DNA of 36,266 nt, from positions 1-36,266 of the forward strand of contig MNJC01000051.1 of the NCBI GenBank assembly GCA_001920085.1. Reading direction: 5' to 3'. This stretch comes from Actinobacteria bacterium 13_1_20CM_4_69_9 (lineage in GTDB: Bacteria > Actinomycetota > Thermoleophilia > Gaiellales > Gaiellaceae). The notes under the pieces are model-generated. The model was not told the DNA's origin. It made no database searches and was given only the letters and a program-made list of their open reading frames with translations. Position 1 is the stretch's first letter. Every line of letters starts with the position of its first letter. The position numbers and the translations under genes were made by a program. Shown piece after piece: positions 1 through 6,773 of the stretch.

Positions 1-100
1 CGAGGAAGATGATCCGCTCGTTGAGCAGACGCGAGTAGATGTCGAACGAGCGCTCGCCGCGCGAGGTTTGCTCGATGACCATCGGGATAAGCGGGCTCAT
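1..100 (-). CDS. clpP: ATP-dependent Clp protease proteolytic subunit, N-terminal part (cut by window edge)
   Basis: Only the first 33 codons are inside the window. The peptide begins [20 protein letters not shown] and continues with [13 protein letters not shown], which is the characteristic ClpP N-terminus. ClpP forms the tetradecameric serine-protease chamber that degrades proteins fed to it by Clp ATPases; the catalytic Ser, His and Asp lie beyond the window. The ATG at 98-100 is preceded by a strong AAGGAG ribosome site at 104-109, and the trigger factor gene ends 10 bases upstream. The tig-clpP order is standard in bacteria, so the two are very likely cotranscribed. Confidence 0.95.
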   Translation of the reverse strand, partial: MSPLIPMVIEQTSRGERSFDIYSRLLNERIIFL

Positions 101-110
101 TGGGCTCCTT

Positions 111-1445
111 CTAGCCTCCGGGGGTCCACAGTTTCGTCTCTGTCTTGGGCTTTTCCTTGTCGGGGGTCCAGATTGCCTCGCGCGCGGCCGCCTGCTCGGG
201 CGGAATCCGCTCGACGTCGGCTGCGATCCGGTCGAGCGCGTGCGCGAGACGCAGCGCTTCGCGCTCCGACTCGTACGCGCCGGCCTCCTTCGCCTGCGCG
301 ATGATCTCGTCGCCGTCCTCGAACCGCTCCCGGAACGACTGGTCGACCTCGTCGTCGTCGACCGCGATGCCGAGCTCGTCGGCGGCCGCCTCGAGCAGCA
401 TCTCGCCGGCGACCGAGGCGATCGCCTGCTCGCGCAATCGCGCCACGAGCGCCTCGGCGGACTCGCCGGAGAGCTGGAGGTAGGCGTCGAGCGACCCGCC
501 GCTGCGCTGCATGACGCCGTCGAGCTCGCGCAGCAGCGTGCGCGTGCGAGCGTCGACGACCGGCCCCGAGACCTGCACGTTCGAGGCCTCGACGAGACGG
601 TCGAGCGTCGCGCGCCGGAAGGCCTCGTCGGCCTGGGCGTCGAGCTGCTCGCGGATGCGCTGCTCGATGTCCTCGCGCAGCTCCTCGAGAGTGTCGAACT
701 CCGAGGCGGACCGCGCCAGGTCGTCGTCGAGCGGGGGGAGTACCTTCTCCTTGATCTCCTTCATCGTGACGCGCACGGGAGCGGCTTCCGCCTCGCCCGG
801 GCGCTCGAGCCCGATCTCCTTCGCCTCGCCGGGCTGCATGCCGACGAGCTGTTCCTCCAGCTCGGGCAGGAGGCGTCCGGTGCCGAGCTCGACGACGTAG
901 TCGCGCTGTCCGCCGCCGTCGTCGTCGGTGACGAGATCGATGACAACGGTGTCGCCCTCCTGCGCCGGGCGGTTGTCGACAGGCGAGAGCTCGGCGACCG
1001 TCGACCGCAGCACGCTCAACTCGTGGTCGACGTAGTCCTCTGGAACCTCGGGCTCCGCGTACGGGACCTGCAGCTGCTTCCAGTCCGCCACCGCCGGCTT
1101 CGGCAGCACGCTGACCGTCGCCGTGAAGCGCCAGTCCTCGTCGTCCGACGACGGGAGCTCGTAATCGAGCTCCGGCTGCTCCGCCGGCCGGATCCGCGCG
1201 CGCGCCACGGCATTGCCGTACCAGCCGGCGATGTGACTCTCGATCGCTTCGGTGTAAAGCCGCTCTTTGCCGATCCGCGAGACCAGCACGGGCATCGGCA
1301 CCTTCCCCTTCCGAAAGCCCGGGATCTTGGCGCTCGCCGCGAGGTCGGACGCCGCGTGTTCCACGGCGTGGTGGACGTCCGCGCTCGGAACGTCGACCGT
1401 GAGCCGGACCTTGTTGTCCGGCAGCTCCTCTACCTGCGCGCTCAC
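111..1445 (-). CDS. tig: Trigger factor, ribosome-associated chaperone and prolyl isomerase
   Basis: The 444-residue product has the three trigger-factor parts: an N-terminal ribosome-binding domain with the signature GFRKGKVP at residues 43-50, a central FKBP-like domain (about 150-235), and a helical C-terminal chaperone domain. It binds at the ribosomal exit tunnel and shields nascent chains. The frame stays open about 300 bases further upstream, but that part overlaps the divergent phosphatase gene and does not look like trigger factor, so I start at the GTG at 1445, which gives [22 protein letters not shown] box (minus strand, 1452-1457) ends six bases before this GTG, which fits a leaderless mRNA. 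clpP follows 10 bases downstream. Confidence 0.95.
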   Translation of the reverse strand: MSAQVEELPDNKVRLTVDVPSADVHHAVEHAASDLAASAKIPGFRKGKVPMPVLVSRIGKERLYTEAIESHIAGWYGNAVARARIRPAEQPELDYELPSSDDEDWRFTATVSVLPKPAVADWKQLQVPYAEPEVPEDYVDHELSVLRSTVAELSPVDNRPAQEGDTVVIDLVTDDDGGGQRDYVVELGTGRLLPELEEQLVGMQPGEAKEIGLERPGEAEAAPVRVTMKEIKEKVLPPLDDDLARSASEFDTLEELREDIEQRIREQLDAQADEAFRRATLDRLVEASNVQVSGPVVDARTRTLLRELDGVMQRSGGSLDAYLQLSGESAEALVARLREQAIASVAGEMLLEAAADELGIAVDDDEVDQSFRERFEDGDEIIAQAKEAGAYESEREALRLAHALDRIAADVERIPPEQAAAREAIWTPDKEKPKTETKLWTPGG

Positions 1446-1451
1446 CGGGCC

Positions 1452-1457
1452 ATTAGA
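1452..1457 (-). promoter_or_regulatory. Probable -10 box of tig (leaderless promoter)
   Basis: TCTAAT on the minus strand matches the TATAAT consensus at five of six positions and ends six bases before the GTG of tig. At that spacing transcription would begin at or next to the start codon. The divergent phosphatase gene starts only 28 bases away, so its AAGGAG ribosome site (1461-1466) overlaps this promoter region. No clear -35 box is visible. Confidence 0.5.
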
Positions 1458-1473
1458 CCAAAGGAGCTCTACT

Positions 1474-2103
1474 GTGGGTCTTGTGCAGCTCTTCGTGATC
1501 GCCCGCCACGGGGAGTCGACGCTGAATTTCGAGAACCGCGTCAACGGCGACCCCGGCGTCCCGGTCCACCTGACGGAGAAGGGCCGTGACGAGGCGCGGC
1601 TGCTCGGACAGCAGATCGCGCACGTCCCGCTCGACCTCTGCGCGCACACGCAGTTCTCGCGCACGCGAGAGACGGCGGAGATCGCCCTCGCTGGGCGCGA
1701 CGTGCCGTTCGAGGAGCAGCCCGAGCTCGGCGACGTCGACATCGGCGAGCTGGAGGGAAGGACACTGGAGGACTACCGCGCGTGGAAGCGCACGCACACG
1801 CGGCGCGATCCGTTCCCCGGCGGCGAGTCGCTGGACGACGCAGCGCGCCGCTACGCCGGCGCGTTCGAGCGGCTCTTGCAGCGCCCCGAGTCGAACATCC
1901 TGATCGTCACGCATGAGATCCCGCTGCGGTACGCGATCAATGGAGCGGACAACTCGGACGAGCTCGACGGGCCGGCGCACCAACTCGCGAATGCGACGCC
2001 GTACCTGTTCGACGAGGAGGCTCTCGGCCGCGCCGTGGAGCAGATCCGGCGCGTCGCAGCCGACACTTCGCGACGATGCGGGCGACAGGACTCGAACCTG
2101 TAA
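1474..2103 (+). CDS. Histidine phosphatase family protein (phosphoglycerate mutase-like)
   Basis: The 209-residue product has the RHGE motif at residues 11-14 (phospho-accepting His12) and the second conserved histidine in VTHEIPLR (His147), which together define the histidine phosphatase superfamily. The substrate cannot be told from sequence. I chose the GTG at 1474 because AAGGAG at 1461-1466 is well spaced and the fold begins at once with LFVIARHGES. The last eight to nine codons (ending GRQDSNL) are antisense to a tRNA-Leu gene, so the C-terminal tail is encoded by tRNA complement; the preceding LGRAVEQIRRVAA stretch is likely the true end of the fold. It is divergent from tig. Confidence 0.88.
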   Translation: MGLVQLFVIARHGESTLNFENRVNGDPGVPVHLTEKGRDEARLLGQQIAHVPLDLCAHTQFSRTRETAEIALAGRDVPFEEQPELGDVDIGELEGRTLEDYRAWKRTHTRRDPFPGGESLDDAARRYAGAFERLLQRPESNILIVTHEIPLRYAINGADNSDELDGPAHQLANATPYLFDEEALGRAVEQIRRVAADTSRRCGRQDSNL

Positions 2104-2162
2104 GGGGCGTGAGCCCCACTGGGACCTAAACCCAGCGCGTTTGCCAGTTCCGCCACGCCCGC
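2077..2162 (-). tRNA. tRNA-Leu (anticodon UAG)
   Basis: Read on the minus strand the segment folds into a class II cloverleaf: acceptor GCGGGCG/CGCCCGC, anticodon stem CTGGG/CCCAG with loop TTTAGGT (anticodon TAG at its centre), a long variable arm typical of leucine tRNAs (GTGGGGCTCACGCCCC region), and a T arm with GGTTCGAGTCC. The discriminator base is A at 2077 and no CCA is encoded. The 3' part overlaps the last 27 bases of the convergent phosphatase reading frame, including its TAA stop. Confidence 0.95.
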
Positions 2163-2219
2163 GCTCTCCCAGAGTAGACCGCGCTGGACGCGAAGCGTAC
2201 GATCACGTCCGCCAGGTTC

Positions 2220-2807
2220 ATGAAACGTCTCGGAGTCTTCGCCCTGTTGATGCTCGCAGCCGGCGCTGCCGCTGCGGCGGCGGCTGAGAATCATGTCGCC
2301 GCGCCGAGCGCCGCGCGTTGCGGCGGTCAGACGTGGCGGCTGAAGACGTTCAGCGACCTGCAGCGCACGCGGGTCGACGTGACGGCGCAATCGACGACGC
2401 TCGGCGCGATTCGCGAGCGGCGCGGCCCGGGGCGTGTGCCGACGCGGCGCACGACGCGGTACCAGCTGCACACCTGGGAGGTTCCCGCACAGATCACAGC
2501 CTTCCGCCTCGACGCGACAGGGTCGGTGCGCCTGGTGCTGTACGACGACAACGCATACATCAACGCCGTCATCCCGGCTCCCGCGTGCCTGTCTCCGCGC
2601 ACGCGTCAGCGCGCGAGCATCCTGGCTGCCTGGCACCTCTTCGTCGACAAGTGCGGTCACGCATCGTCGGAGTGGCAGTCGCTCGGCGCAATCTTCTTCG
2701 TGCGCGGGCTCGGCTTCTGGGGCGGGAAGACGCCGCAGCGCGGCGGCGCGCCGAACGGCGCCGAGCTACACCCCGTAACGGGCCTCAGGGTCGTCGCGGG
2801 CTGCTAG
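2220..2807 (+). CDS. Secreted protein of unknown function
   Basis: The 195-residue product begins with a Sec signal peptide: MKR, then a hydrophobic Leu/Ala stretch to about residue 22, with cleavage likely after AAA. The mature part has WRLKTFSD, an HTWEVPAQI strand, LVLYDDNAYINAVIPAP, a CLSPRTR motif, and ends with FWGGKTPQRGGAPNGAELHPVTGLR. This pattern recurs in secreted proteins of unknown function in Actinomycetota; the terminal ELHPV motif is typical. Four cysteines in the mature part (CGGQ, CLSP, DKCGH and the final residue) could pair. It overlaps the convergent kinase fragment by 42 bases. Confidence 0.8.
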   Translation: MKRLGVFALLMLAAGAAAAAAAENHVAAPSAARCGGQTWRLKTFSDLQRTRVDVTAQSTTLGAIRERRGPGRVPTRRTTRYQLHTWEVPAQITAFRLDATGSVRLVLYDDNAYINAVIPAPACLSPRTRQRASILAAWHLFVDKCGHASSEWQSLGAIFFVRGLGFWGGKTPQRGGAPNGAELHPVTGLRVVAGC

Positions 2808-3722
2808 CGGATCGTCGCGGGCCGCCGGGCGGCCGTCGCCGGCCCCCGTCGCTGCCGGGAACTGCAGCCAGAACGTCGAGCCTTCTCCCTCGGCGCTCTC
2901 GAAGCCGATCTCGCCGCCGTGCGCCTCGACGATCTGCCGCGAGAGGACGAGCCCCAGGCCGGTCCCGCTGATCCCTCGCTCTCGGCCGACGTCGCCGCGG
3001 AAGAACTTCGTGAAGATGCGCTGCTGGTGATCGGTCGGGATTCCGAGGCCCTCGTCGCGCACCCAGATCCACGCCTCGTCGCCGACCAGCGAGGCACTCA
3101 CGTCCACGACGCCGCCTTCGGGGGAGTACTTGATCGCGTTCGAAAGGAGATTTCCGATCACCTGGGCGAGGCGGTCGCGGTCGCCGAACACGACGAGGTC
3201 GTCGTCGGCCGGATCGAGATGGAGGTCGTGGTTCGCGCTCTGAGCCGAGTACAGCATCACCTGCGCCTCGAGCAGATCGTTCAGATCGGTCTCCTCGAGC
3301 TTCAGCTCGATCGTTCCCTGCTCGATCCGCTGGATGTCGAGCAGGTCGTTCAGCAATTCGGCGAGCCGGCGCGCCTCCGTGCGGATCACTTCGAGGTAAC
3401 GCCTCATCTCGTCGGGCGGCAGCTCGCGGTCGAGCATCAGCGACGAGAAGCCGAGCACGCTCGCGAGCGGCGTCCGGAGCTCGTGCGAGACGTTGCTGAC
3501 GAGCTCGCTCTTCGTCTGTTCGCTCTCGAGCAGCGTACGGTTGCGCTCCTCGAGATCGGCGAGCGTGCTCTCGAGCGACGCCGCCATCGAGTTGAACGTG
3601 CGTTCGAGGCGTCCGACCTCGCCCGGGCCGTCCGTGCGCAGTCGACCCGAGAAGTCGCCGCCCGCAATCTGCTCCGCCGTATCCGCGGCCGAGCGCACGG
3701 GAGCGACGACGGCGCGGTTCAC
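2766..3722 (-). CDS. Histidine kinase, HAMP-HisKA-HATPase part of a broken gene
   Basis: This is the C-terminal portion of a membrane sensor kinase. In order it shows a HAMP linker (residues 5-55), a short coiled coil, the HisKA phosphoacceptor His80 in NVSHELRTPLASVLGF, and a HATPase_c domain with the N box (NLLSNAIKYSP), the G1 box (DEGLGIP) and the G2 box (GTGLGLVLS). The first usable start is the GTG at 3722, but the same frame is open back to a TAG at 3825-3827 and encodes a clean second membrane helix (ALIVGGIGLGAALLLILLG) before any start codon. The fragment therefore belongs with the CHASE3 reading frame upstream; the break is described in the findings. Confidence 0.85.
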   Translation of the reverse strand: MNRAVVAPVRSAADTAEQIAGGDFSGRLRTDGPGEVGRLERTFNSMAASLESTLADLEERNRTLLESEQTKSELVSNVSHELRTPLASVLGFSSLMLDRELPPDEMRRYLEVIRTEARRLAELLNDLLDIQRIEQGTIELKLEETDLNDLLEAQVMLYSAQSANHDLHLDPADDDLVVFGDRDRLAQVIGNLLSNAIKYSPEGGVVDVSASLVGDEAWIWVRDEGLGIPTDHQQRIFTKFFRGDVGRERGISGTGLGLVLSRQIVEAHGGEIGFESAEGEGSTFWLQFPAATGAGDGRPAARDDPLAARDDPEARYGV

Positions 3723-3742
3723 GTAGAGGGCGCCCAGCAGGA

Positions 3743-4270
3743 TCAGCAGGAGGGCGGCGCCCAGGCCGATACCCCCGACGATGAGGGCCCGCTCGGCCGT
3801 CGTGTGCGCATGCGCAGCATGAAACTAACGAGCGGCTGCGAGTAATTCTTCAGGTAGTCGTTGATGGAGCGCTGGATCGCCAGCGCGCGCTCGTGCTGCA
3901 TCGAGTTGTCCGCCGTGAGTGCCAGCAGCTGCTGGATCGCATCGGGGTAGCTCTTCTGCGCGCGCGTCCATGGGGCCAGGTAGCGCCGTTGGTGCGTGAT
4001 CGCGAAGCCGCGCACGCCGGTCTCGAGGTCGACGACGAGCGTCTGCAGCTGGTTCGCGCTGGCGATGACCTGCTGCGAGCGGCGCGCCTCGAGCGAACGC
4101 TGTCGCAGGCCCGTGATCGCGAGAAAGAGGATGAGGAAGACGACGGCGAGGCCGAGCCCCACCAATGCCGCGGACATGACGATGCGGGTCACGAGCCCCG
4201 ACCGTGCCCACCATCCTCCGCGTTCTTCGTTGTTCGCTGCTGCGCCCGTGGCGCTCGGGGGCATGCTCAT
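3743..4270 (-). CDS. Histidine kinase N-terminal part (TM1 and partial CHASE3), frameshifted
   Basis: The product starts MSMPPSATGAAANNEE, has a membrane helix at about residues 27-52 (IVMSAALVGLGLAVVFLILF), and then the first half of a CHASE3 extracellular sensor domain (RSQQVIASANQL, ETGVRGFAITHQRRYLAPW, ALAIQRSINDYLKNYSQPLV). After about residue 145 the sequence turns into arginine- and serine-rich out-of-frame translation and stops, while the kinase continues in another frame. The ATG overlaps the TGA of the upstream response regulator (ATGA, 4267-4270), so the pair is translationally coupled. In an intact gene this would be one protein with the 2766-3722 segment. Confidence 0.75.
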   Translation of the reverse strand: MSMPPSATGAAANNEERGGWWARSGLVTRIVMSAALVGLGLAVVFLILFLAITGLRQRSLEARRSQQVIASANQLQTLVVDLETGVRGFAITHQRRYLAPWTRAQKSYPDAIQQLLALTADNSMQHERALAIQRSINDYLKNYSQPLVSFMLRMRTRRPSGPSSSGVSAWAPPSC

Positions 4271-4650
4271 GCTCTGTCCTCGAGCACCTCTTCCACGGCG
4301 GCCGCGATTCGCTCGGGCTCGAACGGCTTGACCATCACGATGTCGGCGCCGGCCTGCAGCGCCTGCTCCCGGGTCGCCGGCTGGGCCGTGAGGACGATGA
4401 CGCGCATGTCTGCCAACTCTTCTTCCTGCCGGAGAGCGCTCAGCACCTCTAGACCGCTCAGTCGGGGCATCATCATGTCGAGGATCACGACGTCCGGTCG
4501 CACACTTCGTGCGAGCTCCAGCGATTCCTCGCCGTCGTCGGCCTCCACGAACTCGTACGGGCCCTCGAGGCTGATGCGGATCAACTCACGAAGTGCCGGC
4601 TCGTCGTCGCAGATCAGCACGGTTGCTAGGGAACCGGCCATCTTCTCCAT
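4267..4650 (-). CDS. Single-domain response regulator (CheY-like receiver)
   Basis: The 127-residue receiver has the acidic pair in ICDDEP (residues 13-17), the phospho-acceptor Asp58 in VVILDMMMP, the conserved Thr in VLTAQ, and Lys108 in MVKPF. There is no output domain, so it must act through protein contacts. It directly precedes and overlaps the CHASE3 histidine kinase frame by four bases, which makes them a cognate pair. Start choice is uncertain: ATG at 4650 (MEKMAGS) or ATG at 4641 (MAGS); neither has a convincing ribosome site. Confidence 0.9.
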   Translation of the reverse strand: MEKMAGSLATVLICDDEPALRELIRISLEGPYEFVEADDGEESLELARSVRPDVVILDMMMPRLSGLEVLSALRQEEELADMRVIVLTAQPATREQALQAGADIVMVKPFEPERIAAAVEEVLEDRA

Positions 4651-4729
4651 GCAAGCAGATCCCGGCTGAAACTCATAGAAACCATCGCCACACTCAAGAA
4701 AGATGCCGGGTCCGCCGATTTCCTGACTC

Positions 4730-5278
4730 GTGGCGGCGCACGATCTCCCGGATTTCGATCCGCGCGTCCTCGAGCGGTCGGCCGAGGCTGCATACCGCAG
4801 GGCGAACGCGATCTTCACCGGCTGCGTCGCCGGCGGCGTCGTCCTCGGCACGATGTTCGGCGCCACCCCGCTGACGCCGATCGGCGCCCACTGGCCGATC
4901 CCGCAGGCGTTCGGCTTCGCCACGATGCTGCTCGGCGCGCTCCTCGGCGGCGTGGTCGGCTACGTGGTGGGCGACACCCGGTCGGCGCTCTGCCGCCTGC
5001 AGGGGCAGACGGCGCTCGCCCAGCTCGAGGGCGCCAAGCACGCCCGGGCGATGGCAGACGCCATGCGCGAGATCCACGAGATTCACCAGCAGATACGCGG
5101 GCTGGCGCACGCCGCGCCGGCGGTCCCGGAATCGCCGCCCGCCCGACGGGCGCAATCCTCCCCGCCGGAGCCGGCGCCCGAGCAGTCGCCGTTCAACCTG
5201 CCCGCGCTGCCGGCGCTGCGCGTCGCCGCAGGCCAGTCGCCGCAGGTGAAGCCGCCGCCCGTCACGCCTTCGTCCTGA
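4730..5278 (+). CDS. Membrane protein with proline-rich tail, function unknown
   Basis: The 182-residue product starts at GTG (MAAHDLPDFDPRVLERSAEAAYRRANAIF). Two membrane segments follow, about residues 28-48 (TGCVAGGVVLGTMFG) and 60-85 (FATMLLGALLGGVVGYVVG), then a charged, probably coiled region (GQTALAQLEGAKHARAMADAM) and a long Pro/Ala-rich tail likely to be disordered in the cytoplasm. I do not recognise a named domain. It is divergent from the response regulator (79 bases apart) and followed 19 bases later by a zinc-ribbon gene. Confidence 0.7.
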   Translation: MAAHDLPDFDPRVLERSAEAAYRRANAIFTGCVAGGVVLGTMFGATPLTPIGAHWPIPQAFGFATMLLGALLGGVVGYVVGDTRSALCRLQGQTALAQLEGAKHARAMADAMREIHEIHQQIRGLAHAAPAVPESPPARRAQSSPPEPAPEQSPFNLPALPALRVAAGQSPQVKPPPVTPSS

Positions 5279-5297
5279 CCGGCCTAGGATGGGCCGC

Positions 5298-5489
5298 ATG
5301 GCCGACGATCCCCAGCCGGAGCAAGAGGAGGAGAGCGAGCCACCGGAGTGTCCGCGCGGGCACGGCGCGATGCGGCTGCGCACGCGCTGGGCGAACGCGC
5401 AGTCGCGTCCCGGACAGAAGGGCTCGCACGCGCAGCCAGTGACGGAGTGGTTCTGTCCGCGCTGCGGACGCACGGCGCCCGCCGAATAA
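5298..5489 (+). CDS. Small zinc-ribbon protein
   Basis: This 63-residue acidic protein carries CPRGHG near residue 20 and FCPRCGRTAP at the C-terminus, a CxxxH plus CxxC arrangement that could bind one zinc ion. Function is unknown. An earlier in-frame ATG lies at 5289, but a TAGGAT box at 5285-5290 ends seven bases before the ATG at 5298, matching the leaderless pattern seen elsewhere in the window, so I prefer 5298. Confidence 0.65.
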   Translation: MADDPQPEQEEESEPPECPRGHGAMRLRTRWANAQSRPGQKGSHAQPVTEWFCPRCGRTAPAE

Positions 5490-5548
5490 GTGTCGATTCC
5501 CGCGGCTCCTCTTCGTCATAGGAGCGTCAACGACGGAAGGAGCGTGAC

Positions 5549-5899
5549 GTGAAATACATGCTGCTGGTCTGCTGGGACGCGGAGAGGATGAACGCGCGGG
5601 AAGAGCCTCGACCGGGCGACGCACGCGACCACGAGGGCTTCCCCTGGCTGAACGACCTGCAGGCGCGCGGGAAGTGGGTGACCGGCGACCAGCTCGCGCC
5701 ACCGCGGCGCGCGCGATCCGTCCGGGTGCGCGACGGGAAGAGGCTCGTCACCGACGGCCCGTTCGCCGAGACGAAGGAGCTCGTCGGCGGCTTCGACATC
5801 ATCGAGGCGGCGAGCCTGGACGAGGCGGTCGAGATCGCCGGAGGACATCCTGTGGCCGAGGTCGGAACGATCGAGGTGAGACCGTTCTGGGGCCAGTGA
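5549..5899 (+). CDS. YCII/DGPF-domain protein
   Basis: The 116-residue product begins MKYMLLVCWDAERMN and contains the DGPFAETKELVGGF motif (about residues 69-82) that names the DGPF branch of the YCII-related family, followed by an alpha-beta segment ending in IEVRPFW. The family adopts a dimeric ferredoxin-like fold; in actinobacteria it often lies beside ECF sigma factors and its reaction is not established. No sigma factor gene is next to it here. The GTG start is preceded by a strong AAGGAG at 5536-5541. Confidence 0.88.
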   Translation: MKYMLLVCWDAERMNAREEPRPGDARDHEGFPWLNDLQARGKWVTGDQLAPPRRARSVRVRDGKRLVTDGPFAETKELVGGFDIIEAASLDEAVEIAGGHPVAEVGTIEVRPFWGQ

Positions 5900-5920
5900 C
5901 CCCGCCTGCGAAGGGACTGC

Positions 5921-5938
5921 GGGCCACTCGGCCTATTG
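5921..5938 (+). promoter_or_regulatory. 18-bp motif shared with the large kinase promoter region
   Basis: GGGCCACTCGGCCTATTG here and GGGCCGTTCGGCCTATTG at 22213-22230 agree at 16 of 18 positions and both lie in non-coding DNA. The first half is a GGCC-NN-TCGGCC near-repeat. Here the motif sits about 30-40 bases before the first hairpin of the proposed RNA gene. A weak -35/-10 pair (TTGCGG 5936-5941, TAACTA 5961-5966, spacer 19) follows. The role as operator or promoter element is inference. Confidence 0.4.
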
Positions 5939-5969
5939 CGGAAACTGCCCGTAAGTGCTCTAACTAAAA

Positions 5970-6725
5970 AGTTGAACCGCCGGACCGATAGGAGGGCGGC
6001 GGCCCACCTTCCGTCGTTCCGGCGGTTCAGCGACGGGGCAGTCTTCCCTCCCCTGGACCCGTGAACGCAACCTATGGCCGGGCGACGCCCGTGCCTATGG
6101 TCGTTTGGGCAGTTTGCTCGCCGGGGCGACGCCCAGCTGGCGACAGCTACTACCCTGGAAGCAGACGGTTTCGGGGGTACGCCGCTGTCCCCGGGAACCG
6201 TTCCGTGAGCCGGGAGGAGACGGGTTGGGCCGCCAACCCGGGCTACCGCCCGGCTCACTTCCAACTGTAGGCGTGCGAAAGCGCGTGTTCGTCCGGCCTA
6301 TACCGGAGCTAGACGAAAGGCTATAGCGGGGCAGGGCTCGCCCTCGTAGTGTCGCGGCACCGTCAACGTGGGACCGAGCCGCCGGTGCCGCCATCAGACT
6401 GCGGTGGGCCGCCACCGCACTGCGCCCGGCGGTTCGGTTTCATCGCTCGAAAGGCCGGCGCGCGCGGGCAAACCCTCTGGCCGCAGATTGCTCACCCGCG
6501 CAACGCCGTTGAAGACGCTAGATGCTGCGGTTGTCGATGCGCAATGGGTCGACCGGCCCATCTTCGGGGTCTCGAAGGCCCGGTTTCAGGGCGTCTCGCG
6601 GGGACAACCGCCAGTGCAAGCTCCGGCACCGATTCCGCGTCTTGTTGGATAGGGGGAGGCCCCCGGGGGAAAACGCGCCTCTAGCGGCCTAGAAGCGCGG
6701 GGTTCACGGAGGCCACCCCCTTTTT
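5970..6725 (+). ncRNA. Candidate large structured non-coding RNA, class not recognised
   Basis: No convincing protein is encoded here, but the plus strand has many strong hairpins. Examples: 12 bp at 5973-5984/6018-6029; CGGGC-gac-GCCCG at 6079-6091 and again GGGC-gac-GCCC at 6124-6134; AGCTG-GCGA-CAGCT at 6135-6148 (GNRA loop); 6165-6176/6189-6201; a 10-bp stem 6205-6214/6249-6258 enclosing GGGTTGG-GCCG-CCAACCC; a GAAA-capped stem 6271-6286; TCCGG/CCGGA 6292-6307; a 13-bp stem 6373-6385/6426-6438 enclosing GCGGTGG-GCCG-CCACCGC; TCTAG/CTAGA 6680-6693. A terminator closes the unit. I do not find the conserved cores of RNase P RNA, tmRNA, SRP RNA, or group I or II introns. The 5' end is approximate. 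Confidence 0.6.
6699..6725 (+). terminator. Intrinsic terminator of the candidate RNA
   Basis: GGGGT (6699-6703) pairs with ACCCC (6715-6719) and is followed by C and five T (6721-6725). This is a plus-strand Rho-independent terminator with no plus-strand protein gene in the preceding 800 bases, which supports transcription of the gene-free region. A second hairpin (TCTAG/CTAGA flanked by GCGC arms, 6675-6698) abuts it upstream. Confidence 0.65.
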
Positions 6726-6773
6726 CCTGAACGCGTCGCCGCCCGGCCCGGTTTCGCCGGGTTACCGGTGTGG

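Noticed and set aside
1446-1742. N-terminal extension of trigger factor by 99 codons
   Set aside because: The extension is Ser/Arg-rich, overlaps the histidine phosphatase on the other strand, and trigger factor normally begins at the chosen GTG.
6061-6684. Short plus-strand open frames (69-111 codons) in the structured region
   Set aside because: They overlap each other, lack ribosome sites and family resemblance, and run straight through perfect hairpins.
5970-6725. RNase P RNA, tmRNA, group I or group II intron
   Set aside because: I looked on both strands for the RNase P core GAGGAAAGTC and ACAGAA, tmRNA ends with a TTCGACTC arm, group II domain V and group I P7 elements and found none; only a covariance search can settle it.
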